Of a DNA stretch of 11,950 nt, positions 7,369 to 11,950 are shown piece after piece. The position numbers and the translations under genes are program-made. The notes below the pieces were generated by a model, which worked only from the letters and a program-made list of their open reading frames with translations, was not told the DNA's origin and searched no databases. The stretch is from Alteromonadaceae bacterium UBA2620 (lineage in GTDB: Bacteria > Pseudomonadota > Gammaproteobacteria > Enterobacterales > Alteromonadaceae). The stretch lies in NCBI GenBank assembly GCA_002339125.1, contig DDJQ01000128.1:30623-42572 (forward strand), given 5' to 3'. Position 1 is the stretch's first letter. Every line of letters starts with the position of its first letter.

Positions 7369-7396
7369 TTGATTATAATTACAGGTACACTATCAT
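7369..7396 (+). promoter_or_regulatory. Probable promoter of the serine recombinase
   Basis: TTGATT (7369-7374), 16-base spacer, TATCAT (7391-7396), followed by CGC. Both boxes are close to sigma-70 consensus and the start point would lie about 35 bases before the ATG at 7436. The TATCATCGC string resembles the TATRATCGCCGC blocks at 8191 and 8311. Confidence 0.5.
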
Positions 7397-7435
7397 CGCA
7401 ATATCTTAAACTTAAATCGGTACAGGTAACGGGTA

Positions 7436-7981
7436 ATGTCAAAGGTTGGATATATCAGAGTAAGCACAGTTGAACAGAACTTAGATCGCCAACTTAGCGG
7501 TATTAGGGTTGATAGGTTATTCGAAGATAAATGCTCAGGAAAAGACACCAAGCGCCCAGGTCTTAAAGCAATGCTCGATTATGTTCGAGAAGGTGACGAA
7601 ATCCACGTTCATGATATAAGCCGATTAGCCCGTAACCTGGAAGACTTGCTAACGATGGTCAAAGAGTTGACCAATAGAGGCATTTCAATTTGCTTTCACA
7701 AAGAGAACCTCACGTTCACTGGTGAAGCCAGTCCGATGCAAGAGCTAATGCTTAGTATGCTTGGCAGTGTATACCAGTTTGAGCGCTCGATGCTGAGAGA
7801 ACGTCAGTTAGAAGGCATTCAACAAGCTAAAGCCAAAGGTAAATACAAAGGTCGCCCAACAGACAGTAAATTACATGACACCATTAAAAGATTAAAAACA
7901 GAAGGCTTATCACTGCGTAATATCGCCAAGGAATGCGGCTGTGCTCTCTCTACCGTTCAACGTGCATTATCTACTGAATAA
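7436..7981 (+). CDS. Serine recombinase (resolvase/invertase family), 181 aa
   Basis: Small serine recombinase of the Tn3 resolvase / Hin invertase type, which cuts and rejoins two short sites through a phosphoserine. The catalytic domain spans about 1-135: R8 and S10 in GYIRVSTVEQN, R63 and R66 in ISRLARN (the usual Asp before the first Arg is Ser here, a common variant), and the long helix with FERSMLRER at 115-123. A C-terminal helix-turn-helix spans about 157-178 (GLSLRNIAKECGCALSTVQ). Length and all other key residues are normal, so it looks active. Its own promoter and three GAGTACA boxes lie upstream. Next to a replication gene and a likely origin, resolving multimers of the excised circle is the simplest role; inversion of a segment is the alternative. 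Confidence 0.93.
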   Translation: MSKVGYIRVSTVEQNLDRQLSGIRVDRLFEDKCSGKDTKRPGLKAMLDYVREGDEIHVHDISRLARNLEDLLTMVKELTNRGISICFHKENLTFTGEASPMQELMLSMLGSVYQFERSMLRERQLEGIQQAKAKGKYKGRPTDSKLHDTIKRLKTEGLSLRNIAKECGCALSTVQRALSTE

Positions 7982-7993
7982 TAATATTAAACC

Positions 7994-8019
7994 ATTCCCA
8001 CCTCGCTAAGTGTGGGAAT
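7994..8019 (+). repeat. Inverted pair ATTCCCAC / GTGGGAAT after the serine recombinase
   Basis: ATTCCCAC (7994-8001) and GTGGGAAT (8012-8019) are exact reverse complements around 10 bases. It starts 13 bases after the recombinase stop codon but has no T-run, so termination is doubtful. These are the two outermost sites of the left TTCCCA array. Confidence 0.6.
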
Positions 8020-8102
8020 CGTCCTCCATAAGCATGGGAATCAATAAAGCTATTAGATATCAATAAGTAAGGATTGCGATTCCCACTTTCCCAGTGTTCC
8101 CA
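7995..8102. repeat. Left TTCCCA array (six sites)
   Basis: TTCCCA lies at 7995-8000 (+), 8013-8018 (-), 8035-8040 (-), 8080-8085 (+), 8088-8093 (+) and 8097-8102 (+). Gaps from outside inwards are 12, 16 and 39 bases, then a tight triple. The right array has the mirror-image order, orientation and gaps (12, 16, 38). Confidence 0.8.
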
Positions 8103-8103
8103 C
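8080..8103 (+). repeat. 24-bp inverted repeat, left copy
   Basis: Exact reverse complement of 8769-8792, with 665 bases between. It is built of three TTCCCA hexamers spaced 8 and 9 bases apart. The match stops at both ends, so the copy is exactly 24 bp. Confidence 0.9.
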
Positions 8104-8154
8104 CCCATACCCCCACTGTTCGTTATCCATGCGCCCAGATAACAGCAACGAGTC

Positions 8155-8166
8155 TTCCTGTTACCT
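8155..8166 (+). repeat. 12-bp direct repeat, copy 1
   Basis: TTCCTGTTACCT occurs here and at 8365-8376, each time upstream of a CGCCGC block (8197 and 8422). It supports the view that the interior is built from degenerate tandem units. Confidence 0.6.
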
Positions 8167-8186
8167 ATGCCTAAAATTTAAGTGTA

Positions 8187-8235
8187 CAGGTATGATCGCC
8201 GCACTTTCCTAACAGCTGTGAAAATCTATAGGGGG
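8187..8235 (+). repeat. G-run repeat unit 1
   Basis: The order is TATGATCGCCGC (8191-8202), nine bases, ACAGCT (8212-8217), thirteen bases, then five G (8231-8235) and TT. Unit 2 has the same blocks with matching spacing, and 14 of the 16 bases up to and including CGCCGC match. Confidence 0.7.
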
Positions 8236-8306
8236 TTCCGGTTCTTAATAAATCAAAGTTGATTCATGCTCAGTTTCCACGGGTCCTCCCTGGGCTATTA
8301 AAAACA

Positions 8307-8358
8307 CGGGTATAATCGCCGCGATCTTTTTACAGCTATAAGATTTTTCAAAGGGGGG
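8307..8358 (+). repeat. G-run repeat unit 2
   Basis: TATAATCGCCGC (8311-8322), nine bases, ACAGCT (8332-8337), fifteen bases, six G (8353-8358), TT. TATAAT is a perfect -10 hexamer followed by a GC-rich discriminator, but no good -35 box was seen. A second six-G run follows at 8383-8388. Confidence 0.7.
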
Positions 8359-8364
8359 TTATAT

Positions 8365-8376
8365 TCCTGTTACCTG
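8365..8376 (+). repeat. 12-bp direct repeat, copy 2
   Basis: TTCCTGTTACCT, identical to 8155-8166, located between G-run units 2 and 3. Confidence 0.6.
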
Positions 8377-8410
8377 GTATCAGGGGGGTAGCTGAATCTA
8401 TATAGACTCA

Positions 8411-8469
8411 CTGGAAGTGACCGCCGCCATAGTCTTCCATTTATAATTTTGTATTTTTTGAGGGGGGGG
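8411..8469 (+). repeat. G-run repeat unit 3 with AT-rich centre
   Basis: A CGCCGC block (8422-8427) is followed after 34 AT-rich bases by eight G (8462-8469) and TT. The ACAGCT block is missing, so this is a diverged unit. The AT-rich part, about 8438-8461, falls at the midpoint of the mirrored arrays. Confidence 0.55.
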
Positions 8470-8499
8470 TTAAAAACTTTGGGGATACCTAATGGACAC

Positions 8500-8531
8500 C
8501 GCCGCCCCCGTCCGATTTTTACGTGATCGGA
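8500..8531 (+). repeat. Fourth CGCCGC block with a hairpin
   Basis: CGCCGC at 8500-8505 is followed by a small hairpin, TCCGAT (8511-8516) / ATCGGA (8526-8531) with a 9-base loop, instead of a G-run. It may be a degenerate end unit of the repeat series. Confidence 0.4.
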
Positions 8532-8768
8532 AATGAAATAGAAAAACCCAATGAATAGGTATTAACATAATTGAGTAGTTTTGTTGCCTAACTGAATCGA
8601 CCAGCCATTCTCCGGTTCTGCCGATTGCAGAAATACTGACACTCTTACTTGCAGTAACTAAGCAATAATTCCCAACGTTAATCTCGTTAGAACTCCCCCC
8701 ATTTATCCTGACAGCCGCATTCGAATAAACGAAACTTGAGCGCGAGATTCAGACCAAAATCTAATTAC

Positions 8769-8792
8769 GTGGGAACACTGGGAAAGTGGGAA
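8769..8792 (-). repeat. 24-bp inverted repeat, right copy
   Basis: Exact reverse complement of 8080-8103. It holds the three innermost sites of the right array: TGGGAA at 8770-8775, 8779-8784 and 8787-8792. Confidence 0.9.
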
Positions 8793-8876
8793 AATATGTC
8801 ACGAAGCCTGATTCTGCGCGGTCTGACAAGTTCCCAGTGAAATATATGTGAATTCCCATTAATATCACAATGGGAA
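8770..8876. repeat. Right TTCCCA array (six sites)
   Basis: Hexamers lie at 8770 (-), 8779 (-), 8787 (-), 8831 (+), 8853 (+) and 8871 (-). Gaps from inside outwards after the triple are 38, 16 and 12 bases, the mirror of the left array. The outermost pair, TTCCCATT (8853-8860) / AATGGGAA (8869-8876), flanks the putative start region of the HEPN gene, so a protein bound here could also regulate that gene. Confidence 0.8.
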
Positions 8877-8896
8877 AATTACTAGGAAAATTTAGA

Positions 8897-9676
8897 ATGG
8901 AAACTATAGATGAAAAGATTGGTCGCTTTCGAGAATTTAATGAAGAACTGCTGGACGTGGCCCAATCGAAAGTCAACATGACTCACGAAAAAGTTCACTC
9001 GAAGATTTTATGTTGCTCAATTTTTGACGCGCTATCCAAAAGTGTTTTCCCAGATATAAAAGGCAATAGACAACGCTATATTGAGCTTGTCAGATTGTGT
9101 GACCAATGGCCTGAAAGTCAAAAAGTTAGCCTGCTCCATTTGGTTCGTCTTTTAGAAAAAGAAGCGGTTATACCTAGTAAATTCAGAGAATTAATTGAAC
9201 TAAGCAATGACTTATTTTTAAAAAACTTCAAATTATCAAACAACGTACTAAGCAACACAGTTCCGGCTACCGCAGATATATCTTTTAAAGAGCTTCTCAC
9301 TGTCTGGCCGAAAAATAAAAATGGAAACCCTATTCAGCTTGCAGGCGTACAACCTTCACAATTAAAGCACGAAAACTTGTTCTGGTGTTATCGCAACTCA
9401 ATTGTCCATGAATACAGGAACCCTGGGAATGGAGTCGAATTAGGTTCTTCTCAACCGGATTTGGCTTTTTATCAAGAGGTATACAGTCTCGATGAGAAAA
9501 GCGATTCAATAGCAGTTTCAAGCCGATGGGAGTTAATTTACCCAGTTAATTTGTTCATTAAACTATGTAAATATGCAATTGAAATTGCATGTAACCATCA
9601 TTTCAAGAACCGCACCAGCCCTTTCGAGGCATATGCGAGTGGAACTTATTGGTTACCCACATTCAATGAAGGATAA
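8897..9676 (+). CDS. HEPN-motif protein, putative RNase / toxin, 259 aa
   Basis: Probable HEPN-fold ribonuclease, of the kind common in abortive-infection, toxin-antitoxin and CRISPR-linked systems. The key evidence is RNSIVH (R166, H171 from this start) in FWCYRNSIVHEYRNP, which fits the R-N-x-x-x-H active-site motif, with an N-terminal helical segment KILCCSIFDALSKSVF (about 36-51) like the first HEPN helix. The middle part (about 95-150) is not recognised. There is no signal peptide or membrane helix. An upstream ATG at 8870 adds nine residues but lacks a ribosome site and overlaps a TTCCCA site; the ATG at 8897 has AGGA at 8884-8887 and is preferred. There is no adjacent nucleotidyltransferase (MNT) antitoxin gene. 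A weak promoter may be CTGACA 8823-8828 / TATGTG 8845-8850. The RNA target is unknown. Confidence 0.72.
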   Translation: METIDEKIGRFREFNEELLDVAQSKVNMTHEKVHSKILCCSIFDALSKSVFPDIKGNRQRYIELVRLCDQWPESQKVSLLHLVRLLEKEAVIPSKFRELIELSNDLFLKNFKLSNNVLSNTVPATADISFKELLTVWPKNKNGNPIQLAGVQPSQLKHENLFWCYRNSIVHEYRNPGNGVELGSSQPDLAFYQEVYSLDEKSDSIAVSSRWELIYPVNLFIKLCKYAIEIACNHHFKNRTSPFEAYASGTYWLPTFNEG

Positions 9677-9976
9677 TAGTTTTAGAAATCACCCCTACCT
9701 GTGGTAACAAAGGCTTAGCTTTTATTAGTCAATAACCTTATTGATTATAAAGAGTATTTATTGACCCGATAGCTATGAAAGAGTACAAATATGAGGAAAG
9801 ATTGTGAAGGTGTAACTTGGAGCGAGCACCAAAAGAGAACAAAAACACAACATCCATATTATTGCCAAAACAAATATGCTTCAATAATGTTGCAAGAACG
9901 TTTCAGCCGATAATCTCACGGAATCAGTTTATGGCGAACATATGAGTTGTGGATCACGTCAATAAAGGGAAGAGCA
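9677..9976 (+). other. 300-bp spacer before the soluble / membrane pair
   Basis: No convincing gene. A 40-codon ATG frame (9791-9913, MRKDCEGVTW to FSR) has no clear ribosome site other than GAG near 9781 and may be a gene remnant. The spacer separates the HEPN gene from the next two genes and carries a possible promoter at 9761-9789, so the two cargo units probably have separate transcription. Confidence 0.4.
9761..9789 (+). promoter_or_regulatory. Possible sigma-70 promoter of the two-gene cargo unit
   Basis: TTGACC (9761-9766), 17-base spacer, TACAAA (9784-9789). The spacing is ideal and the -35 box matches five of six consensus bases, the -10 four of six. The start would be near 9796, giving a 5' leader of about 180 bases. 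Confidence 0.4.
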
Positions 9977-11041
9977 ATGGCTCAAGAAAAAAAACGCAAA
10001 AATATAATCTACAAACGTGCGGAAATTGTTCACGAAGATAACAGCTTACAAAAACTTCTTGAAAAGGCGTTGAGCAAAGAAGGAACATGTTTCAAAGCTA
10101 GCGATAGAAGAGAACATCCAAACCCTGACCAAGGATCAGTTAGATTTATTAACAGACACACCATGCATTCAGGTATGTTTTTTGGACAATTGATTTTCTT
10201 TGAACCTGGAAGAAGTCAAACATACATAGAACTAGACGATGATGCTGATACGTACACAATTGATGCTTTAACCCCTGAAAGTCTTAACGATACAAAATCA
10301 AAAGAACAGAAACGTAAAGAGTTCGTTGAGTCGATGCTCTACTTTGGGGTTTATGAAAATCATTTAGTATTACTTCAATCAACGGCTCTCAAGTCTCGGG
10401 ATTTAGAGGCACATTTAGCATGGCTCTTAGGCACTAGGACCGAGAGTTTAAAAAATAATTCAGCCCTGATTCTTAAAGATAAACCGACAGAAGAAACATT
10501 GAAGCGTATTGTTAAAAGCCCTGTAAAAAGTGTTCATTTGGGTACTCCGGTTGAGACTTTTGGGCCTGAACAGTCAGAAAGCAAACTGGACGAAGGTCCA
10601 TCGGGCACTGGATTTACAAAAGCTGTAAAATGGATACCTAAAGGAATTGGAGCGGATTTAATTAAAGCAGCTTTAGGAGAAGACTGGCTAAACAGTCTTA
10701 AGTTAGAGGATGCTCTTGATGAAGCGAACCTTCAGGTAAATTTAGAAATAACCTATCTAAGAAAAACAACTAGCACAGGTCAAAAAATGCTCGACAATAT
10801 TGCTTCATCCTTGAGGCATATTGAGCCTGATGATGTTAAAATCGAACTCAATGGTGGAGGTTTAGTTAAAGGTAACGATTTAAAGTTAACTGGCCCAATC
10901 AGCGTACAATATAACAATGGTTTAATCGATGAAAGTGACCTTTACAACCAAATGCATAGCTGGTTGCTACAAAAAATTGAACAAGATGAAATAGACTTAT
11001 CGGAAATAGACTCAGATTCTACAAACGAAGATGATGCATAA
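9977..11041 (+). CDS. Unrecognised soluble protein with acidic tail, 354 aa (cargo pair, first gene)
   Basis: No family recognised. The frame can be extended to a TTG at 9947, but the ATG at 9977 has a good ribosome site (AGGGAAGAG, 9966-9974) and is preferred. The N-terminal half looks like a mixed beta/alpha domain (about 10-150) with hydrophobic strands MFFGQLIFFEP (67-77) and YFGVYENHLVLLQS (122-135), then helix DLEAHLAWLLG. Short Gly-rich turns follow (GPSGTG 208-212, NGGGLVKGN 292-300). The last twenty residues are strongly acidic (EIDLSEIDSDS and beyond), perhaps mimicking nucleic acid or contacting a basic partner. There is no signal peptide or membrane helix. The stop overlaps the next gene by 11 bases, implying coupled translation and joint function with the membrane protein. 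A defence role is inferred from position only. Confidence 0.7.
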   Translation: MAQEKKRKNIIYKRAEIVHEDNSLQKLLEKALSKEGTCFKASDRREHPNPDQGSVRFINRHTMHSGMFFGQLIFFEPGRSQTYIELDDDADTYTIDALTPESLNDTKSKEQKRKEFVESMLYFGVYENHLVLLQSTALKSRDLEAHLAWLLGTRTESLKNNSALILKDKPTEETLKRIVKSPVKSVHLGTPVETFGPEQSESKLDEGPSGTGFTKAVKWIPKGIGADLIKAALGEDWLNSLKLEDALDEANLQVNLEITYLRKTTSTGQKMLDNIASSLRHIEPDDVKIELNGGGLVKGNDLKLTGPISVQYNNGLIDESDLYNQMHSWLLQKIEQDEIDLSEIDSDSTNEDDA

Positions 11042-11594
11042 CCAAATTAATAAATCGATCAATTGTGCAGGATGGAGCCGTATGGGATTCCTAGGAGTCC
11101 TAATTGCGGCTGTAATTGGCTGGCATTTGTTCGAATATTTGTCATCTTTAATCCCTGCGACAAAGATAAATCCAAGCATCCCATTTGTTTTGATAACTTT
11201 GCTATTCAGCCCATTTCTTTACTGTACGCAATATTATTTTAAGTTAAGTGATTTAAGAAGTGTTTCCGGTGTATCAGATTCGGAGAGAAGAAGACTTCAT
11301 ACAATTATTGATGAAAAAATAACACAGCTAAGATTTGCTCTTACTTTTTATGTGCTTGCCGCCGCGACCACAGCTATTCTGATTTTTTTAGTTTCGAATA
11401 ATCCTGATTATTTCAAAAGCTCCATGAAGTTTATTGGCGCGCTTTTCAGCGTCAGTATTTTTTCACTTGCTCTCATTCATCATGAGACAAACGAATTGAG
11501 TATTTTTAAAGCTAACTTGAAGAATCGAGCAGCTAAGAAGAAAAATAAGGCAAGCCATTTGAAGCAGCTACAAAGATCAAAACCAGATAGTTGA
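11031..11594 (+). CDS. Four-helix membrane protein, 187 aa (cargo pair, second gene)
   Basis: Inner-membrane protein of unknown family. Four hydrophobic segments are visible at about residues 19-41 (MGFLGVLIAAVIGWHLF), 50-70 (IPFVLITLLFSPFLY), 101-122 (FALTFYVLAAATTAILIFL) and 132-150 (KFIGALFSVSIFSLAL). A charged loop (about 71-100) separates the second and third, and the C-terminal tail is very basic (KNRAAKKKNK), so both ends should face the cytoplasm. It overlaps the upstream gene by 11 bases; two ATGs (11031, 11034) are possible, with a weak GAAG ribosome site, which fits translational coupling. The basic tail could contact the acidic tail of its partner. Small membrane protein plus soluble partner is a layout known from defence systems such as Kiwa, but no homology to it is claimed. 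Confidence 0.8.
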   Translation: MMHNQINKSINCAGWSRMGFLGVLIAAVIGWHLFEYLSSLIPATKINPSIPFVLITLLFSPFLYCTQYYFKLSDLRSVSGVSDSERRRLHTIIDEKITQLRFALTFYVLAAATTAILIFLVSNNPDYFKSSMKFIGALFSVSIFSLALIHHETNELSIFKANLKNRAAKKKNKASHLKQLQRSKPDS

Positions 11595-11854
11595 TATACA
11601 ACGATCAAACGTAATTACTCCACCTTGTTTTCGTACTATCTTGCTCAAGTATTAAAACTCAAAACATTGAAAGCTGAATTAAGCGTTTTAGTAAGCATTC
11701 AGGCAACAATTTACCTTCCCAAAATGTTGGATTATTCATTTAAAGACGCCGGTTCAGTGGAACTTTAAGCAGGAAATCGAAGTAACACCTGAAGTAACAT
11801 TAAAACACATAAAAGTCAGGATAGCCTTTAACTAACAGACACTTATAAAAACAA
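11595..11854. other. Right-end spacer of the element
   Basis: AT-rich, no gene seen. Open frames here are short or lack a start codon. It carries the two GTAACAC/T boxes near attR. No terminator with a clear stem and T-run was seen after the membrane protein gene. Confidence 0.5.
11782..11800 (+). promoter_or_regulatory. Two GTAACAC/T boxes inside attR
   Basis: GTAACAC (11782-11788) and GTAACAT (11794-11800), both preceded by A and 12 bases apart. The attL-side copies at 382 and 394 have the same 12-base spacing. Likely arm-type sites for the integrase or sites for an AlpA-type excision factor. Confidence 0.65.
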
Positions 11855-11877
11855 TTCAAATCCCGCCAGCTCCACCA
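11855..11877 (+). repeat. attR core (23-bp direct repeat, copy 2)
   Basis: Exact copy of 245-267 (ssrA 3' end through CCA). It marks the right boundary; sequence after 11877 should be the original chromosome downstream of ssrA. Confidence 0.95.
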
Positions 11878-11885
11878 CTACGATA

Positions 11886-11920
11886 CCACTACAGTCCAAC
11901 TACGACGCGGGCTGTAGTGG
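11886..11920 (+). terminator. Strong hairpin in host DNA right of attR
   Basis: CCACTACAGTCC (11886-11897) pairs with GGGCTGTAGTGG (11909-11920) over twelve pairs, one of them U-G, with an 11-base loop. It begins 9 bases after the att core, so before insertion it lay just behind ssrA and may be the native tmRNA 3'-end or terminator structure. No T-run follows; a REP-like repeat is the alternative. Confidence 0.45.
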
Positions 11921-11950
11921 AATCACCTGCGTATTAGGCATTTCCCGATC

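Larger units (their letters stand above)
7982..8869. other. 888-bp region without a gene: candidate replication origin / control region
   Basis: No convincing reading frame exists on either strand. The region and its right border carry two mirrored arrays of six TTCCCA hexamers (7995-8102, 8770-8876), an exact 24-bp inverted repeat at their inner ends, tandem repeats with TATRATCGCCGC and G-runs (8187-8469), a 12-bp direct repeat, and an AT-rich patch (8438-8461) at the symmetry centre near 8436. A partial DnaA-box-like TTATCCA is at 8123-8129. P4 uses two separate clusters of short repeats (ori and crr) bound by its alpha primase-helicase; a similar two-array layout downstream of a primase-helicase gene makes an origin the best reading. 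This is inference from layout, not homology. Confidence 0.55.
245..11877 (+). mobile_element. Integrative element in ssrA (P4-like / CP4-57-like island)
   Basis: An exact 23-bp direct repeat (245-267 and 11855-11877) made of the ssrA 3' end bounds a block with an integrase next to the left copy, an AlpA regulator, a P4-type primase-helicase, a serine recombinase and cargo genes, all on the + strand. The E. coli island CP4-57 also sits in ssrA and also uses an integrase with AlpA, which supports the reading. Its size of about 11.6 kb fits P4-like satellites. No capsid-remodelling, packaging, portal, relaxase or conjugation gene was seen, so satellite behaviour is unproven; it may be a replicating island that spreads by another route. 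Both att copies and an intact integrase suggest it can still excise. Confidence 0.93.

Noticed and set aside
8123..8131. DnaA box near the left array
   Set aside because: TTATCCATG matches seven of nine bases of TTATNCACA and is single; a chance match is likely, so it is not listed as a feature.
8231..8484. Intramolecular G-quadruplex from the G-runs
   Set aside because: The runs are separated by about 11 to over 100 bases, far more than usual loop lengths, so a stable local quadruplex is unlikely.
8080..8792. 24-bp inverted repeats as ends of a MITE or small transposon
   Set aside because: No target-site duplication flanks 8080-8792 or 7995-8876, no transposase frame lies inside, and the same hexamer recurs outside the 24-bp repeats in a mirrored pattern that fits binding-site arrays better.
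8080..8792. Invertible segment of the neighbouring serine recombinase
   Set aside because: Inverted sites beside an invertase are suggestive, but each 24-bp copy is three direct hexamers and not the imperfect palindrome with a 2-bp centre used by Hin/Gin-type enzymes, and no promoter or gene end would be switched in an obvious way. It is kept only as an alternative.
7982..8869. CRISPR array or retron RNA in the gene-free region
   Set aside because: The repeats are degenerate, without regular spacers, and no cas or reverse transcriptase gene is present.
8870..8896. ATG at 8870 as the start of the HEPN gene
   Set aside because: No ribosome site precedes it and it overlaps the outermost TTCCCA pair. 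The ATG at 8897 has AGGA at suitable distance.
9977..11594. Kiwa (KwaA/KwaB) assignment for the cargo pair
   Set aside because: Only the general plan (four-helix membrane protein plus soluble partner) agrees. Gene order is reversed and I saw no DUF4868-like sequence in the soluble protein.
11700..11835. Short open frame near the right end (QWNFKQEIEVTPEV region)
   Set aside because: About 38 codons, no start codon and no ribosome site; it also spans the GTAACAC/T boxes. It may be a remnant but cannot be supported.

Overview
The window holds a complete, roughly 11.6 kb integrative element inserted in the 3' end of the tmRNA gene (ssrA) of a bacterial chromosome, with short pieces of host DNA at both ends. 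The left end is the second half of ssrA. Its tag reading frame ends in (A)NDENYALAA, the tag type of many Gammaproteobacteria, so a gammaproteobacterial host is the best guess; nothing seen allows a genus call. The last 23 bases of ssrA (245-267) recur exactly at 11855-11877, which gives attL and attR. All convincing genes of the element lie on the + strand.

Layout. Next to attL is a P4-type tyrosine integrase (434-1681), preceded by five GTAACAC/T boxes. Two more boxes of the same kind lie just inside attR. Two small unrecognised genes follow (1707-2126, 2137-2574), then a DUF6387-like gene (2677-3693), an AlpA-family regulator (3794-4051), a small winged-helix protein (4061-4396) and a large primase-helicase with a TOPRIM-like fold, a DUF927 region and a Walker ATPase (4458-7280). 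A serine recombinase (7436-7981) comes next. This is the integration, regulation and replication core typical of P4-like satellites and CP4-57-like islands. No capsid, packaging, conjugation or relaxase gene was seen.

Between the serine recombinase and the next gene lies an 888-bp stretch without a gene (7982-8869), the most unusual part of the window. It carries twelve TTCCCA/TGGGAA hexamers in two six-site arrays, at 7995-8102 and 8770-8876. The arrays mirror each other in order, orientation and spacing, while the sequence between most sites has diverged. The three innermost sites of each array form an exact 24-bp inverted repeat. Between the arrays are tandem degenerate repeats with a TATRATCGCCGC block and a run of 5-8 G, and an AT-rich patch at the symmetry centre. 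A bipartite replication origin used by the primase-helicase is the leading reading.

The right third is cargo: a protein with an R-N-x-x-x-H HEPN ribonuclease motif (8897-9676), then an overlapping pair made of an unrecognised soluble protein with an acidic tail (9977-11041) and a four-helix membrane protein (11031-11594). Position and composition suggest phage-defence cargo; this is inference. A plausible working model is that AlpA and the integrase control excision, the primase-helicase copies the excised circle from the 8.0-8.9 kb region, the serine recombinase resolves multimers, and the cargo genes protect the host or the element.
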